Notes: a model not told the origin generated them from the sequence alone. Positions 53,892-63,229 are shown, counted from the first letter of the stretch. The stretch: DNA of 64,000 nt from JASMTM01 sp964441735 (GCA_964441735.1 CAYTVB010000004.1:1-64000); one strand, 5' to 3'. Translations and numbers: made by a program.

Positions 53892-54590
53892 ATGTTTGCG
53901 AATATTAGCAATGAAGTTTTATGGTTGATCTTCATGGTCATTGATCTATCCATTGCGGTTGTAGTTTTTAGATTATTCAAGCGTGAAGGACTGCTCATGA
54001 TGATCATTGCAAACATTATAATAGCTAATATCCAGGTAATTAAGCTGGTTGAATTGTTCGGTATAACAGCAACACTGGGAAATATCGTTTATGGTTCAAT
54101 ATTCTTTTCCACCGATCTTCTAAATGAACTTTATGGAAAAAAAGAAGCCCGTAAAGGGGTGATCTTGGGATTTGTTACACTTATGATCGCAACCCTGTAC
54201 ATGCAATTTGCCATCACGTTTAATCCTTCAGCAATTGAAGAATCACTAAAAGCCCATCAGGCACTAAGAACAATCTTTGGTATATTACCACGTATAGCTG
54301 CTGGAAGCCTTATCGCATATCTAATCTCTCAGCTCCATGATGTGTGGGCGTTTGATTTCTGGAAAAAACTAACCGGGGGTAAATATCTCTGGTTAAGAAA
54401 TAATCTCTCAACAATGGTCAGTCAGTTTCTTGATTCGGTAATTTTCGTGTTTATCGCTTTTTGGGGAACACTTGATCTGAATATATGGTGGCAGGTCGTT
54501 CTTACAACGTACGTATTCAAATGGTTTGTCGCCATCTTTGATACTCCGTTTATTTATCTTGCCAGATGGATTTATAATAAAAAAGGTTAA
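53892..54590 (+). CDS. Queuosine precursor transporter (YhhQ/VUT-1 family)
   Basis: About 232 residues, six or so membrane spans. Family hallmark FFSTDLLNELYGKKEARKGVILGF, plus an early NEVLWLIFMVIDLSI and late LDSVIFVFIAFWGTL and FDTPFIYLARW. Members import queuine or preQ0/preQ1 for tRNA modification. Start ATG 53892 with GGAG 9 bases upstream; an in-frame TTG at 53877 contains the SD. Single gene, convergent with psuG; a -10-like TAAAAT sits about 45 bases upstream. Substrate is assigned by family only. Confidence 0.85.
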   Translation: MFANISNEVLWLIFMVIDLSIAVVVFRLFKREGLLMMIIANIIIANIQVIKLVELFGITATLGNIVYGSIFFSTDLLNELYGKKEARKGVILGFVTLMIATLYMQFAITFNPSAIEESLKAHQALRTIFGILPRIAAGSLIAYLISQLHDVWAFDFWKKLTGGKYLWLRNNLSTMVSQFLDSVIFVFIAFWGTLDLNIWWQVVLTTYVFKWFVAIFDTPFIYLARWIYNKKG

Positions 54591-54594
54591 TACA

Positions 54595-55443
54595 TTAGTC
54601 AAAAGTAGAAGCAATCCTTGCAGCAATTTTTGCGTTATTTTTTAGTAAAGAGATGTTCGTTTGTACCGTTTCTCCGTTGGAATAATTTGCCAGTTCAGAT
54701 AGTAAAAAGGGAGTTAATTCCTTCCCGGCAATGTTCTTTTTCTCAGCGTTGTTAACTGCTTTTTCTATCCAGCTATTAAGCTGTTCATAACTTATTTCAT
54801 CTTCTTTTGGAACAGGATTCAAAACTAATACAGCACCGGATAAACCAAGTTCCTTTTTTCTGAGAAAAATATCCCTGATTTTCGAGGGGTCATCTGTCGA
54901 AAAATTGATTTTGTAATTACTGCTTCGCGAATGAAATAACGGAAATACTTCTGTCTTAAAACCCACAGTGGTTATTTGTGATGTTTCAAGCAACTCAACT
55001 GTTCTTTCAACATCAAGAATACTTTTAAAACCCGAACAAACAACTATCATCGTGTTCCTGGAAAGCTCAACAATATCCTGAGAAATATCCCAGGTTCTTT
55101 CTCTATGAACCCCGCCTATTCCACCTGTTGCGAAAACATCAATTTTCGCATTTTTTGCCAATGCCATGGTTGCACTTACTGTAGTTGCAGCATTTTTTCT
55201 TCCAACAATCGCCGGAGCAATCTCTGCAGCTCCAATTTTGACAACATTTTTATTATTTGCAAGAAACTCAATCTCTTTTTTGCTTAACCCGACCTTAACT
55301 TCTCCAGAAATAATCCCGATGGTTTTTGGTTCGGCTTTATTTTTTGTGATTATACTTTCCATTTCAAAAGCTGTTTCAATATTAAAGGGACCTGGAAGAC
55401 CCTTTGCTATCACCGTGCTTTCAAGAGCTACAATATTCTTCAT
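54595..55443 (-). CDS. psuG: Pseudouridine-5'-phosphate glycosidase
   Basis: About 282 residues. Family start IVALESTVIAKGLPGPFNIETA, IGIISGEVKVGLSKKEIEFLA, KIGAAEIAPAIVGRKNAATTVSATM and the segment VFATGGIGGVHRE. It reversibly splits pseudouridine 5'-phosphate into uracil and ribose 5-phosphate. Start ATG 55443 with GGTGAG 6 bases upstream, sharing one base with the rhomboid stop (TGATG); the in-frame GTG at 55446 is less likely. The usual kinase partner psuK is not adjacent. Confidence 0.93.
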   Translation of the reverse strand: MKNIVALESTVIAKGLPGPFNIETAFEMESIITKNKAEPKTIGIISGEVKVGLSKKEIEFLANNKNVVKIGAAEIAPAIVGRKNAATTVSATMALAKNAKIDVFATGGIGGVHRERTWDISQDIVELSRNTMIVVCSGFKSILDVERTVELLETSQITTVGFKTEVFPLFHSRSSNYKINFSTDDPSKIRDIFLRKKELGLSGAVLVLNPVPKEDEISYEQLNSWIEKAVNNAEKKNIAGKELTPFLLSELANYSNGETVQTNISLLKNNAKIAARIASTFD

Positions 55444-56138
55444 CACGTCTCACCTCTACGTTTTGCCAGATTCCATGCCATAAGAAGTCCAATAACAAAT
55501 CCACCTATATGTGCCCACCATGCGACACCAGCAGAACTCCCTGATGAAACACTGAACACTCCACTAAAGAATTGTGAGAAAAACCATAAAACGAGAAAGA
55601 AGTACGCTGGTATTTCAAAAAGAAGTGGAAAAAAGAAAATGGGTACAAGTGTTAAAATCCTGCTCCAGGGGAAATAATATAAATAGGCGCCCATAACTCC
55701 TGCAATACAACCAGAAGCTCCTATGATAGCAATATTCGAATTTGAGATAAAGGAAAACTGTATGATATTTGCCAGAACACCCCAGCTCAAATAATAAACT
55801 AAAAATCTGATATGCCCGAGCTTGCTTTCAATATTATCTCCAAATACAAAGAGAGTCCACATGTTACTAATAATATGAAGCCAACCACCATGCATGAATG
55901 TAGAACTGAGGAAAGGAAAAAAATTAAACTGATTTACACTCATTTCACGGGTGCCCTGTATGATGATTCTGCCCTCTGTGTAACGGGAAGGGACCAGCCC
56001 GTACCTGTGAATAAACATGATAAGGTCGGTTTTGCCGAGACTGAGTTCATACACAAAAATTACCACGTTAAGCACGATTATTACATAAAGAACATAGGGA
56101 GTCTTTGTGCTTCTTATGCTATCCTTAATCGGAAACAT
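55443..56138 (-). CDS. Rhomboid family intramembrane serine protease
   Basis: 231 residues with about six membrane spans. Catalytic Ser142 in IIGASGCIAGVMGAY (GxSG) and His210 in AWWAHIGGFVIGL; the His-Asn pair MHGGWLHIISNMWTL in span 2 is also present. It cuts transmembrane proteins within the bilayer; substrate unknown. It is followed by psuG with a one-base overlap, so the two are cotranscribed without an evident functional link. Confidence 0.93.
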   Translation of the reverse strand: MFPIKDSIRSTKTPYVLYVIIVLNVVIFVYELSLGKTDLIMFIHRYGLVPSRYTEGRIIIQGTREMSVNQFNFFPFLSSTFMHGGWLHIISNMWTLFVFGDNIESKLGHIRFLVYYLSWGVLANIIQFSFISNSNIAIIGASGCIAGVMGAYLYYFPWSRILTLVPIFFFPLLFEIPAYFFLVLWFFSQFFSGVFSVSSGSSAGVAWWAHIGGFVIGLLMAWNLAKRRGET

Positions 56139-56186
56139 AATATTCTCCTAACCGTTTGTTATTAATTATTTTACCAGAAAAACAAC

Positions 56187-56215
56187 TTGAAAAGCCAAAA
56201 AGCCGGTGATATAAT
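56187..56215 (+). promoter_or_regulatory. Promoter of tRNA-Arg
   Basis: TTGAAA (56187-56192), 17-base spacer, TATAAT (56210-56215), ending 9 bases before the tRNA. Confidence 0.87.
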
Positions 56216-56224
56216 TTTGCGCGT

Positions 56225-56299
56225 GCCCCCGTAGTTCAACGGATAGAACGGCGGATTCCTAATCCGCAAATGAAGGTTCGATTCCTTCCGGGGGTACCA
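56225..56299 (+). tRNA. tRNA-Arg (anticodon CCT)
   Basis: Acceptor GCCCCCG / CGGGGGT (G1-U72 wobble), D-arm GTTC / GAAC, anticodon stem GCGGA / TCCGC with loop TTCCTAA (anticodon CCT), T-arm GAAGG-TTCGATT-CCTTC, CCA encoded. 75 bases. Confidence 0.95.
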
Positions 56300-56301
56300 G
56301 G

Positions 56302-56335
56302 AAAGCGCGGGGACCCCGCGCTTATTTGTTTTTTA
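56302..56335 (+). terminator. Terminator of tRNA-Arg
   Basis: Stem AAGCGCGGGG / CCCCGCGCTT with a minimal loop, followed by a T-rich stretch including six consecutive T. Confidence 0.8.
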
Positions 56336-56460
56336 CCACTTTGGAGATAAAATATCTGTAAAATCAGGGCATTACCAACAAATTTAACGCTGCTCTTAGT
56401 CGAATAAAGGACTTTAACAATACTAACTACAAATAAATGCGTCTTTTGTCAATTTTGTGG

Positions 56461-56491
56461 GTTTGTTCACAAACTTAAGTGAGACTACAAT
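56461..56491 (+). promoter_or_regulatory. gdhA promoter with palindromic operator candidate
   Basis: TTGTTC (56463-56468), 17-base spacer, TACAAT (56486-56491). A 14-base perfect palindrome GTTTGTTCACAAAC (56461-56474) with 6-base arms covers the -35, where a repressor could block polymerase. The preceding 120 bases show nothing else. Confidence 0.55.
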
Positions 56492-56530
56492 TAATCTGAA
56501 AGCACAAACTTTAGTAGAGGAGGGTTTTTA

Positions 56531-57784
56531 GTGGCCGATGTAAGCCTATATCAAAATGCGTTAAGACAGTTTCGAAAGGCTACAGAAATAATGGAGCTTG
56601 ATCCTTCACTTGTGGAGGTACTTTCCTTTCCGAAACGAGAATTAACCGTAAACTGCCCCGTAAGAATGGACGATGGCAGGATAAAAGTCTTTACAGGTCA
56701 TAGAGTTCAACATAACATTGCAAGAGGTCCTGCAAAGGGCGGTATCAGATATCATGCAGATGTTACTCTTGATGAAGTAAAGGCACTTGCTTTCTGGATG
56801 ACCTGGAAAGCTGCAGTTGTTGGAATACCCTACGGTGGAGGAAAAGGTGGTATAGCTGTTGATCCATCACAACTCAGTGAAGGTGAACTTGAAAGATTGT
56901 CCAGACGTTTCTTCTCTGAAATTCAGGTAATTCTTGGTGAAGATAAGGATATTCCCGCTCCGGACGTTAATACCAATGCCCAGGTAATGTCATGGTATAT
57001 GGATACCTATTCCATGAATGTTGGACATTCCGTACTTGGTATAGTAACAGGCAAACCTCTGGAAATCGGAGGTTCAGCAGGAAGATCTGAAGCTACAGGA
57101 CGGGGCGTCAGAGTAGTTACTGAAGAGGCAATCAATTATAAAGACATGGATCCTGAAAAGACCACAGTAGCAGTTCAGGGTTTCGGTAATGTTGGTTCAC
57201 ACGCTGCCAAACTTATACAGGAAGAGATTGGTTCAAAAATAGTTGCTGTAAGTGATGTATCTGGTGGTGTCTACAATGAAAATGGTCTCGATATAAACAA
57301 TCTAATTGAGTACACAAAAACAAACAATGGACTTGTAAAAGGATATCCAAAAGCAGAGTTCATATCAAACGAAGACCTTCTTACTCTGGATGTTGACGTT
57401 CTGGTTCCTGCTGCACTTGAAAACGCAATAACCGAAAAGAATGCAAATGATGTCAGAGCGAAGGTTATTGTTGAGGGTGCCAATGGCCCTGTTACACCGC
57501 AAGCAGAAGATATTTTGTTAGACAAAAACATTTTCTTTGTGCCTGACTTCCTGGCAAATGCTGGAGGTGTTACGGTTTCTTACTTCGAATGGGTCCAGGG
57601 ATTACAGTGGTATTTCTGGGAACTCGAAGATATCCGAAGAGCTCTTCACAAAATCATGAGACAGTCATTTAATACCAATGTCAAGACAATGCACAAATAT
57701 GGAACCGATATGAGAACATCCGCTTACATAGTTGCCATAGATCGTGTTGCAACAGCTACAAAACTCAGAGGTATTTATCCTTGA
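56531..57784 (+). CDS. gdhA: Glutamate dehydrogenase
   Basis: 417 residues, the standard hexameric length. Substrate domain PVRMDDGRIKVFTGHRVQHN and ARGPAKGGIRYH with catalytic Lys in GIPYGGGKGGIAVDP; NAD(P)-domain VAVQGFGNVGSHAAKLI; C-terminal TSAYIVAIDRVATATKLRG. It links glutamate and 2-oxoglutarate, a key amination or peptide-fermentation step in thermophiles. GTG start with GAGGAGGG 7 bases upstream. Monocistronic: own promoter (56463-56491) and terminator (57804-57832). Confidence 0.96.
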   Translation: MADVSLYQNALRQFRKATEIMELDPSLVEVLSFPKRELTVNCPVRMDDGRIKVFTGHRVQHNIARGPAKGGIRYHADVTLDEVKALAFWMTWKAAVVGIPYGGGKGGIAVDPSQLSEGELERLSRRFFSEIQVILGEDKDIPAPDVNTNAQVMSWYMDTYSMNVGHSVLGIVTGKPLEIGGSAGRSEATGRGVRVVTEEAINYKDMDPEKTTVAVQGFGNVGSHAAKLIQEEIGSKIVAVSDVSGGVYNENGLDINNLIEYTKTNNGLVKGYPKAEFISNEDLLTLDVDVLVPAALENAITEKNANDVRAKVIVEGANGPVTPQAEDILLDKNIFFVPDFLANAGGVTVSYFEWVQGLQWYFWELEDIRRALHKIMRQSFNTNVKTMHKYGTDMRTSAYIVAIDRVATATKLRGIYP

Positions 57785-57803
57785 TCCAACAATTATAAAA
57801 GGC

Positions 57804-57832
57804 AAGGCGGGGTTTTGACCCCGCCTTTTTTT
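57804..57832 (+). terminator. Terminator of gdhA
   Basis: Stem AAGGCGGGG / CCCCGCCTT, loop TTTTGA, followed by seven T. Confidence 0.92.
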
Positions 57833-57931
57833 AAGTTTATTTCATAATCTAAAAATAATATAATGGTTAGAAAGAGCAAACAATAAAATAACGCATATTT
57901 GACCATTTTGGAGGTGAACCGGTAGAGTTTA

Positions 57932-59407
57932 TTGCCAATCATTATGAACATTAATTTGAAGAATGGACTGATCTACGATCCCTATAAAGGTGTTTTTATG
58001 GAACGTGACCTTGTTATCAGAAAGGACATAATTGGAAAGGATAACGGTGTTGAAAAAAAACTCGACATCAAAGGTTATTACGTTTATCCGGGTTTTGTTG
58101 ATTCACATCTACATCTTGTTGCAACCGGAAAACGACAGTTGACACCAACACTCGATGAAGTTACCAGTAAGCGTGAACTTAGCTTATTGCTTAAAAATAT
58201 CTCCAATAAAAATATGGTAAGCAACATTATTAATGCACGTGGTTGGGATCAGGATAAACTGGGATTTATGCCCGATAGAAATTATCTCGACAGCATTTTT
58301 CCGGAAACCCCCGCAATTCTTGAGAGAAGATGTGGTCACGTAGCAGTTGTTAACAGTGCATTGATTGACAGGTACAATTTAAAAGAGTTTGATGGACTCG
58401 ATGGAACCTGTATTTCACAGGGATACCTTAAAGAAAGAGCCCTCATAAACCTGCAAAATTTGATGACATTATCAAATGATGAATTAAATACATATTTGAA
58501 CAAAGGAATAGAGATACTTTTAAAATACGGTATAACAAGCGTTCACACAGATGATTTGCACAGTCTGGAACTGGAAACCTTAGTTAAGTTTCTTTCATCT
58601 CAAAGAAAAATAAGGATTTTTGAAAAACTAAATGTGCCGGTCTCATACATTGAAAAAATCAAAGGCTACAAACAGTATGAAAACGGGTTCTTTAAAATAG
58701 GATCGGTAAAAGTGTTTCTTGATGGATCGTTTGGTGCGCGTACAGGTGCTTTGATAGAACCCTATGCAGATGATGACAACAACAGAGGTTTGCTTTACTA
58801 CTCAAAGGATGAATTGAAAAAAATCCTGGACCTTTGCGAAAAAGAAAATTTACAGTTATCAGTTCATATAATTGGTGATGAGGCCCTGGAAACAGCACTA
58901 GATGTATTTAGCAACTACCCTAAAAGTGCTCTAAAACATCGATTGATACACCTTCAGGTTGCTTCTGAAAGTCAGATTAAAAGAATAGCAAAAATTGGTT
59001 TAATAGCTTCAATACAGCCAATTTTTTATTTATCCGATAGCGAGATGGCTCTAATAAGATTAGGTGAAAAACGTTTTAAAGAAAAAGCCTATCCCTTCGG
59101 AAAAATGCATAAAGCAGGGATAAGTCTCTCATTGTCTACAGATTCACCGGTTGAAGACCCCAGTCCTTTTCTTAATATTATTGCAGCAGACAGATTTTTC
59201 AAAAGAAAAACGACTCTTTATTTATATATGGTTAATGGAAGAAACCACGGTTTTTCGGAAGAATCGGGCAGACTTTTATATAAGGAAAAAGCTGACTTTT
59301 TTATTACGGATACTAATTTGCTAACAGCATCAAAAAGTGAGCTTAAATCAGCCATAGTGAAAGCAACATTTGTTAATGGAGAACTGGTATATGGTGAATT
59401 ACCTTGA
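57932..59407 (+). CDS. Amidohydrolase family 3 protein (YtcJ-like)
   Basis: 491 residues. Metal-binding HLHL in YPGFVDSHLHLVATG, then RGWDQDKLG, RRCGHVAVVNSALID, SVKVFLDGSFGARTGAL, LSVHIIGDEALETALDVF (His, Asp), HRLIHLQVAS and STDSPVEDPSPFLNI. These place it among metal-dependent hydrolases acting on amides or urea-like bonds; substrate unknown. The start is unclear: TTG 57932 or ATG 57944, while the only good SD (GGAGGTGA 57910-57917) is too far away and an in-frame TAG sits at 57923. The end overlaps the convergent phosphatase by 9 bases. Confidence 0.85.
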   Translation: MPIIMNINLKNGLIYDPYKGVFMERDLVIRKDIIGKDNGVEKKLDIKGYYVYPGFVDSHLHLVATGKRQLTPTLDEVTSKRELSLLLKNISNKNMVSNIINARGWDQDKLGFMPDRNYLDSIFPETPAILERRCGHVAVVNSALIDRYNLKEFDGLDGTCISQGYLKERALINLQNLMTLSNDELNTYLNKGIEILLKYGITSVHTDDLHSLELETLVKFLSSQRKIRIFEKLNVPVSYIEKIKGYKQYENGFFKIGSVKVFLDGSFGARTGALIEPYADDDNNRGLLYYSKDELKKILDLCEKENLQLSVHIIGDEALETALDVFSNYPKSALKHRLIHLQVASESQIKRIAKIGLIASIQPIFYLSDSEMALIRLGEKRFKEKAYPFGKMHKAGISLSLSTDSPVEDPSPFLNIIAADRFFKRKTTLYLYMVNGRNHGFSEESGRLLYKEKADFFITDTNLLTASKSELKSAIVKATFVNGELVYGELP

Positions 59408-60025
59408 ACATTTAACCTGAAAATACTCTCTATCTTCAAGTCTAATTGCTGTTAATTTACCACCATAAACACATCCGGTGTCTATCCCAATCTTGGTTTT
59501 ATCAATGTATGGTCCGTCTAGAAATGGTGTATGTCCAAAAACTATTATTTTATTCTCTAAAGGCTTTTCACAATAAATAAATTCCTCTCTGATCCATATC
59601 AGTTCCATTTCATCCTGTTCTTCAAGTGATTTGCCAGGAAGTACACCCGCATGAACAACCAGATAATCTCCAGAATTATAAAAAAATTCTGTATTTCTGA
59701 AAAAGTCAAGGTGATCTTTGGGAATCAAATTTATGTTTCCATAACTCTTCAATGTTGCATCCATGCCGTTAAAATACCAGATCCTTCCTAAATTCTTGTC
59801 ATCCAGATAATCCAGCAACATTTGTTCATGATTACCTCTAAGAAATTTACATTTATATTTCTTATCAAGCTCAAGAAGAAAATCGATTACACCTTTTGAA
59901 TCTGATCCTCTATCAATATAGTCACCTACGAAGATCAATTCATCGTTTTTTTTCACGGGTATTTTTTTCATAAGTTTTTTCAGACTTTTTAAACAACCAT
60001 GAATATCTCCTATCACGTATCTCAT
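59399..60025 (-). CDS. PPP-type metallophosphatase (Ser/Thr phosphatase or Ap4A-hydrolase-like)
   Basis: 208 residues. All PPP signature blocks are present: GDIHG (YVIGDIHGCLKSL), GDYIDRG (FVGDYIDRGSDS), GNHE (FLRGNHEQMLL), HAG (LVVHAGVLPGKSL) and HTP (FGHTPFLDG). Binuclear-metal enzyme, cytoplasmic. Could remove phosphate from proteins or split diadenosine tetraphosphate; the short bacterial PrpA/B-like size does not decide. It starts 1 base after the upstream membrane-protein gene, so they are cotranscribed. Confidence 0.9.
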   Translation of the reverse strand: MRYVIGDIHGCLKSLKKLMKKIPVKKNDELIFVGDYIDRGSDSKGVIDFLLELDKKYKCKFLRGNHEQMLLDYLDDKNLGRIWYFNGMDATLKSYGNINLIPKDHLDFFRNTEFFYNSGDYLVVHAGVLPGKSLEEQDEMELIWIREEFIYCEKPLENKIIVFGHTPFLDGPYIDKTKIGIDTGCVYGGKLTAIRLEDREYFQVKCSR

Positions 60026-60026
60026 A

Positions 60027-60641
60027 TTAAAATATATTCTCCATTAACAATTTCCATAATAGTGAAAATGCTACACCAATTAATGGACTTAGAATCCACT
60101 CAATCTTTCTTTCTTTAGAAAAAATTACCCTATATACAACTGCAGCCAAAACAGAAATAATAACCCATTCAATTTTTCCTGCAAAGGCGAAAATATAAAT
60201 AACAAGCCTTTCAGTTATTCCTATTGAATCTTTTTTTAAAGAATCGATAACGCCCTTCCTAAAGAAGTAAGTTACGCCTACCGTAACTAACAGAATTCCC
60301 AGTAAATACCAGGCAAAGGGAGGAGTAATGTATGAATCTCTAAGTAAATCTGAGACTAGATAAGAAAGAAATGCATACAATATTACCGATAAAGCTTCAA
60401 CCAAATCCTGAGACAATCTAATTCTTAGAAACAAAACTACAGGTAATGCCAAAATGGCTATTGTAAAAACTAAGATTCCTTTAGGTGTCGAAAACAATGT
60501 ATCGAAAGTAAAGGCCAGTACTATAAGAGCTCCCCACAATATTTGATATTGTTTCTTCTTCCCTTCCATTTCTCCAAGCTTGTTATTGTTTACGAAAGCG
60601 TGATTTGCAACAATATAAGCAACCAGCAAGTGAACAGGCAT
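60027..60641 (-). CDS. Integral membrane protein of unknown function
   Basis: 204 residues, not recognised. Hydrophobic segments at about 3-16, 34-50, 55-72, 78-97, 107-125, 145-165 and 180-200 suggest six or so spans; the charged stretches between them (EGKKKQYQ, RKGVIDSLKKD, FSKERKIEW) are basic. Start ATG 60641 is supported by TAGGAGGATAAACAT. It lies 12 bases after the MMPL exporter and 1 base before the phosphatase. A faint similarity in pattern to DUF3307-type proteins (early LLVAYIVANHAF) is not enough for a name. Confidence 0.7.
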   Translation of the reverse strand: MPVHLLVAYIVANHAFVNNNKLGEMEGKKKQYQILWGALIVLAFTFDTLFSTPKGILVFTIAILALPVVLFLRIRLSQDLVEALSVILYAFLSYLVSDLLRDSYITPPFAWYLLGILLVTVGVTYFFRKGVIDSLKKDSIGITERLVIYIFAFAGKIEWVIISVLAAVVYRVIFSKERKIEWILSPLIGVAFSLLWKLLMENIF

Positions 60642-60653
60642 ATGTTTATCCTC

Positions 60654-63050
60654 CTATTTCGATTTCTTCCATGGTATCACGGGAACAGCAAAAGTGGCAA
60701 CAATCAGGGAAATCAAAACCCCTCCTGCGAGACTCAAACCAAAAAATCTCAACAATCTACCCTGAGCCAAACTAAAACTCATAAAAGCAAGCATGGTTGT
60801 TGCTGCTGACATAGTAACAGATTTAAGTGTACGGGCTGATTCATAACGTTTGTCCCGTGAAGCACCATGTATCATGTGAACCATTCCATCAACTCCAATC
60901 CCAAGTATCAAAGGAGCAGATATAATGGTAACAAATGTAGTTTCTATACCCATTATCTCCATAACTCCAAACATGGATAGCAGCACTCCGATTACAAGTA
61001 TAAGCAATTTGATGCTATCAATAATACTCTTTCTTTCCAGATAAATAATCAAAAATATAAAACCAATTGCAAGCAAAGAAACAGGAGCTGTGATTTTTCT
61101 AACAAGATTCATCATATGATAGTAAACTTTGGGATATCCTCCAGCTTCATCCTGATGCTCGTTAAGACTTTCAAATAGTATTTTAATACCATTTTCCTGA
61201 TATATTCTCAGTCTGGGTTCAGCTGAAAGCACAAAATATTCTTCACCCTGTGGTGTAGTATAATAAAGCTGTTTACGAATATCTTCCGGCAAATATCCTA
61301 TCATTAAATCCAGAATCTCTGAGGTTTCATCGACATTCTCCGCTTTTTGCATAAACTCTAGTAAGGGACTGTAATACTCATTTTTTTTCAACAAAGATTC
61401 AGCGACCGGAGAATCTCTAAACGATTCTATCGAACGTAAAACCTGTCTGAAGTTTTCTAAAAATCTCGCTTCATCATCTCCCAAAAGGTCAAGAACAGAG
61501 GTTACACTATTAATATTATCGTTTTCTTTTAGATCATCCGAAATGCTCTGTAATTCGTCGATATTTTCAGCAAAAAATGGAACATTGTTAGTCAATTCAG
61601 ATCCAAACACTCTTTCAATAAGTCTTAATGAATTCATTGTTTCGGAATCCCTCGAAATCAAACCCGGTGGTGTATAAGAGAAATTTCGTATGTTTTGAAC
61701 TCCAAAATATGATAAAAAGACTATGAGCACCACAACGATGGCTAAAAAGACCCCTGAATATTTTTTCCCCATCCGGGATATGAAATAGAAATATTTATCA
61801 AGTGAATGAATTTTAGCTGATGCTCCACCTCTACAAATTGATCTAAGAGACAAAGCAGGTAAGAAGAAAAACATAACAGTGAAAAAAACAAGTATTCCCA
61901 GTGCTGTTAAAACACCCAACTCTCTTATAGCTGGGGCTCTAACAAAAGAAAGAATAAAAAAAACAAATCCCGTTGTTAAAACACTCACAAGCAGTGGCGT
62001 GGTGGTAGCTCTGTACGTGCGATAAAGTATTTCAACAGGATCTTTTGTTCGTTTTGATTCATCAGCCATTCGTGTAATTATATGTATTCCGTAATCAATA
62101 CCCAGTCCCAGGGTTATTGCGTTAAGAAAGGTTGTTACGACGTTTAGCTCTCCGAAAATAATATACGCTATTCCCAGTGTCAAAAACATGGAAACAGCCA
62201 GGGAGCTAAACATAAAAAAGGTAATTCTTATACTTGAGTAAGCCAAAAAGAATATTAAGGCAATCCCAATTAGAGATATTATTGTCGTAAGGGTGAAATC
62301 AAACTGGGCCTGTTCATGAGCTTCATAGGTATTAAAATGATCTCCTGTCATACTGAAATAAACTCTCTTATCGTCCATCCTATCTTTTATCCATTCTTTT
62401 AACTGAGGGGCCACCCGCTGGACATATGAAATATTGGTACTGGGACCATCGAGTTTAAAGCCCATTACAAGAATCATCGGATCCTCTTCGGGGAAATGTT
62501 GGGGCATTCTTATGTAGCTTTCAAATTGCTTCGTTTCATTTTCCCCCAGCAAACTATCACTAATTTTCTGGAATGAATGAATGGATAAACCTATTTCTCT
62601 AATTGCAGAAAAATCATAGTTAAGTAATCGATCAAGATTTTGTGGAAAGAGTTGCTCCTCTACGCCGAGATTTTGCAGTTGCTCTGGATTCATAAGAAGA
62701 AGCCCTAAAGGTCCTTGATTGGTTATAACATCAAATCTCACCATGCTTTCAATGTGAGAAAATTCATCAGTACTGTTAAATATTCTTTCTGCTGCTGCTT
62801 TAAGTGCGTTGATACCTTCCAGATTCTTTAGATCAGTTTTCAATACTACGTACGATACGTTAGAGGCATTATTTCTAACGGAAAAATTTTGATACTTTTG
62901 CACCACAGGATCATCTGGAGGTAAAATTCTCATGAAGTCAGAATTTACCATTAGCTTAGAAGACAGATATGCACCAAGTATCGATAATGAAATAAAGAAA
63001 GCGACTATTGGTATTTTATAATTACTAACAAATCTACTGAGCTGTCTCAT
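60654..63050 (-). CDS. RND superfamily exporter (MMPL/HpnN-like)
   Basis: 798 residues with the two-fold RND plan: span 1 (about 13-30), a large external domain (about 31-225), spans 2-6 (about 230-400), span 7 (about 430-450), a second external domain, and spans 8-12 at the C-terminus. Landmarks: MVNSDFMRILPPDDPVVQKYQ, GLGIDYGIHIITRMADESKRT and the matching second-half ILGIGVDGMVHMIHGAS. Proton-driven export of lipids or hydrophobic compounds is typical of the family; cargo unknown. ATG start with GGTGAG. First gene of a group with the small membrane protein and the phosphatase. Confidence 0.9.
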   Translation of the reverse strand: MRQLSRFVSNYKIPIVAFFISLSILGAYLSSKLMVNSDFMRILPPDDPVVQKYQNFSVRNNASNVSYVVLKTDLKNLEGINALKAAAERIFNSTDEFSHIESMVRFDVITNQGPLGLLLMNPEQLQNLGVEEQLFPQNLDRLLNYDFSAIREIGLSIHSFQKISDSLLGENETKQFESYIRMPQHFPEEDPMILVMGFKLDGPSTNISYVQRVAPQLKEWIKDRMDDKRVYFSMTGDHFNTYEAHEQAQFDFTLTTIISLIGIALIFFLAYSSIRITFFMFSSLAVSMFLTLGIAYIIFGELNVVTTFLNAITLGLGIDYGIHIITRMADESKRTKDPVEILYRTYRATTTPLLVSVLTTGFVFFILSFVRAPAIRELGVLTALGILVFFTVMFFFLPALSLRSICRGGASAKIHSLDKYFYFISRMGKKYSGVFLAIVVVLIVFLSYFGVQNIRNFSYTPPGLISRDSETMNSLRLIERVFGSELTNNVPFFAENIDELQSISDDLKENDNINSVTSVLDLLGDDEARFLENFRQVLRSIESFRDSPVAESLLKKNEYYSPLLEFMQKAENVDETSEILDLMIGYLPEDIRKQLYYTTPQGEEYFVLSAEPRLRIYQENGIKILFESLNEHQDEAGGYPKVYYHMMNLVRKITAPVSLLAIGFIFLIIYLERKSIIDSIKLLILVIGVLLSMFGVMEIMGIETTFVTIISAPLILGIGVDGMVHMIHGASRDKRYESARTLKSVTMSAATTMLAFMSFSLAQGRLLRFFGLSLAGGVLISLIVATFAVPVIPWKKSK

Positions 63051-63129
63051 ATACTCACCTGGAATAGAACAAAATTACTTTGCAATATTCATTAAGTTTT
63101 CTATTATCATACCCTTAAACACATATTTC

Positions 63130-63209
63130 ATTAAAAAGCACCTGGATATTTTTTATGGCCAACCAGTTACAGAAAGCCTGAAAATTCAAAATATTATCTA
63201 CCAGGTGCT
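63130..63209 (-). terminator. Long bulged hairpin, likely terminator of the S41 protease gene
   Basis: Inverted repeat AGCACCTGG (63137-63145) / CCAGGTGCT (63201-63209), extended inward on the minus strand by ATATTTT / AAAAATAT across a bulge, followed by a T-run and then AATG. It lies 20 bases past the protease stop. A 55-base span inside the arms is unusual for a terminator. Confidence 0.6.
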
Positions 63210-63229
63210 CATATAAACCATCTAATTTC

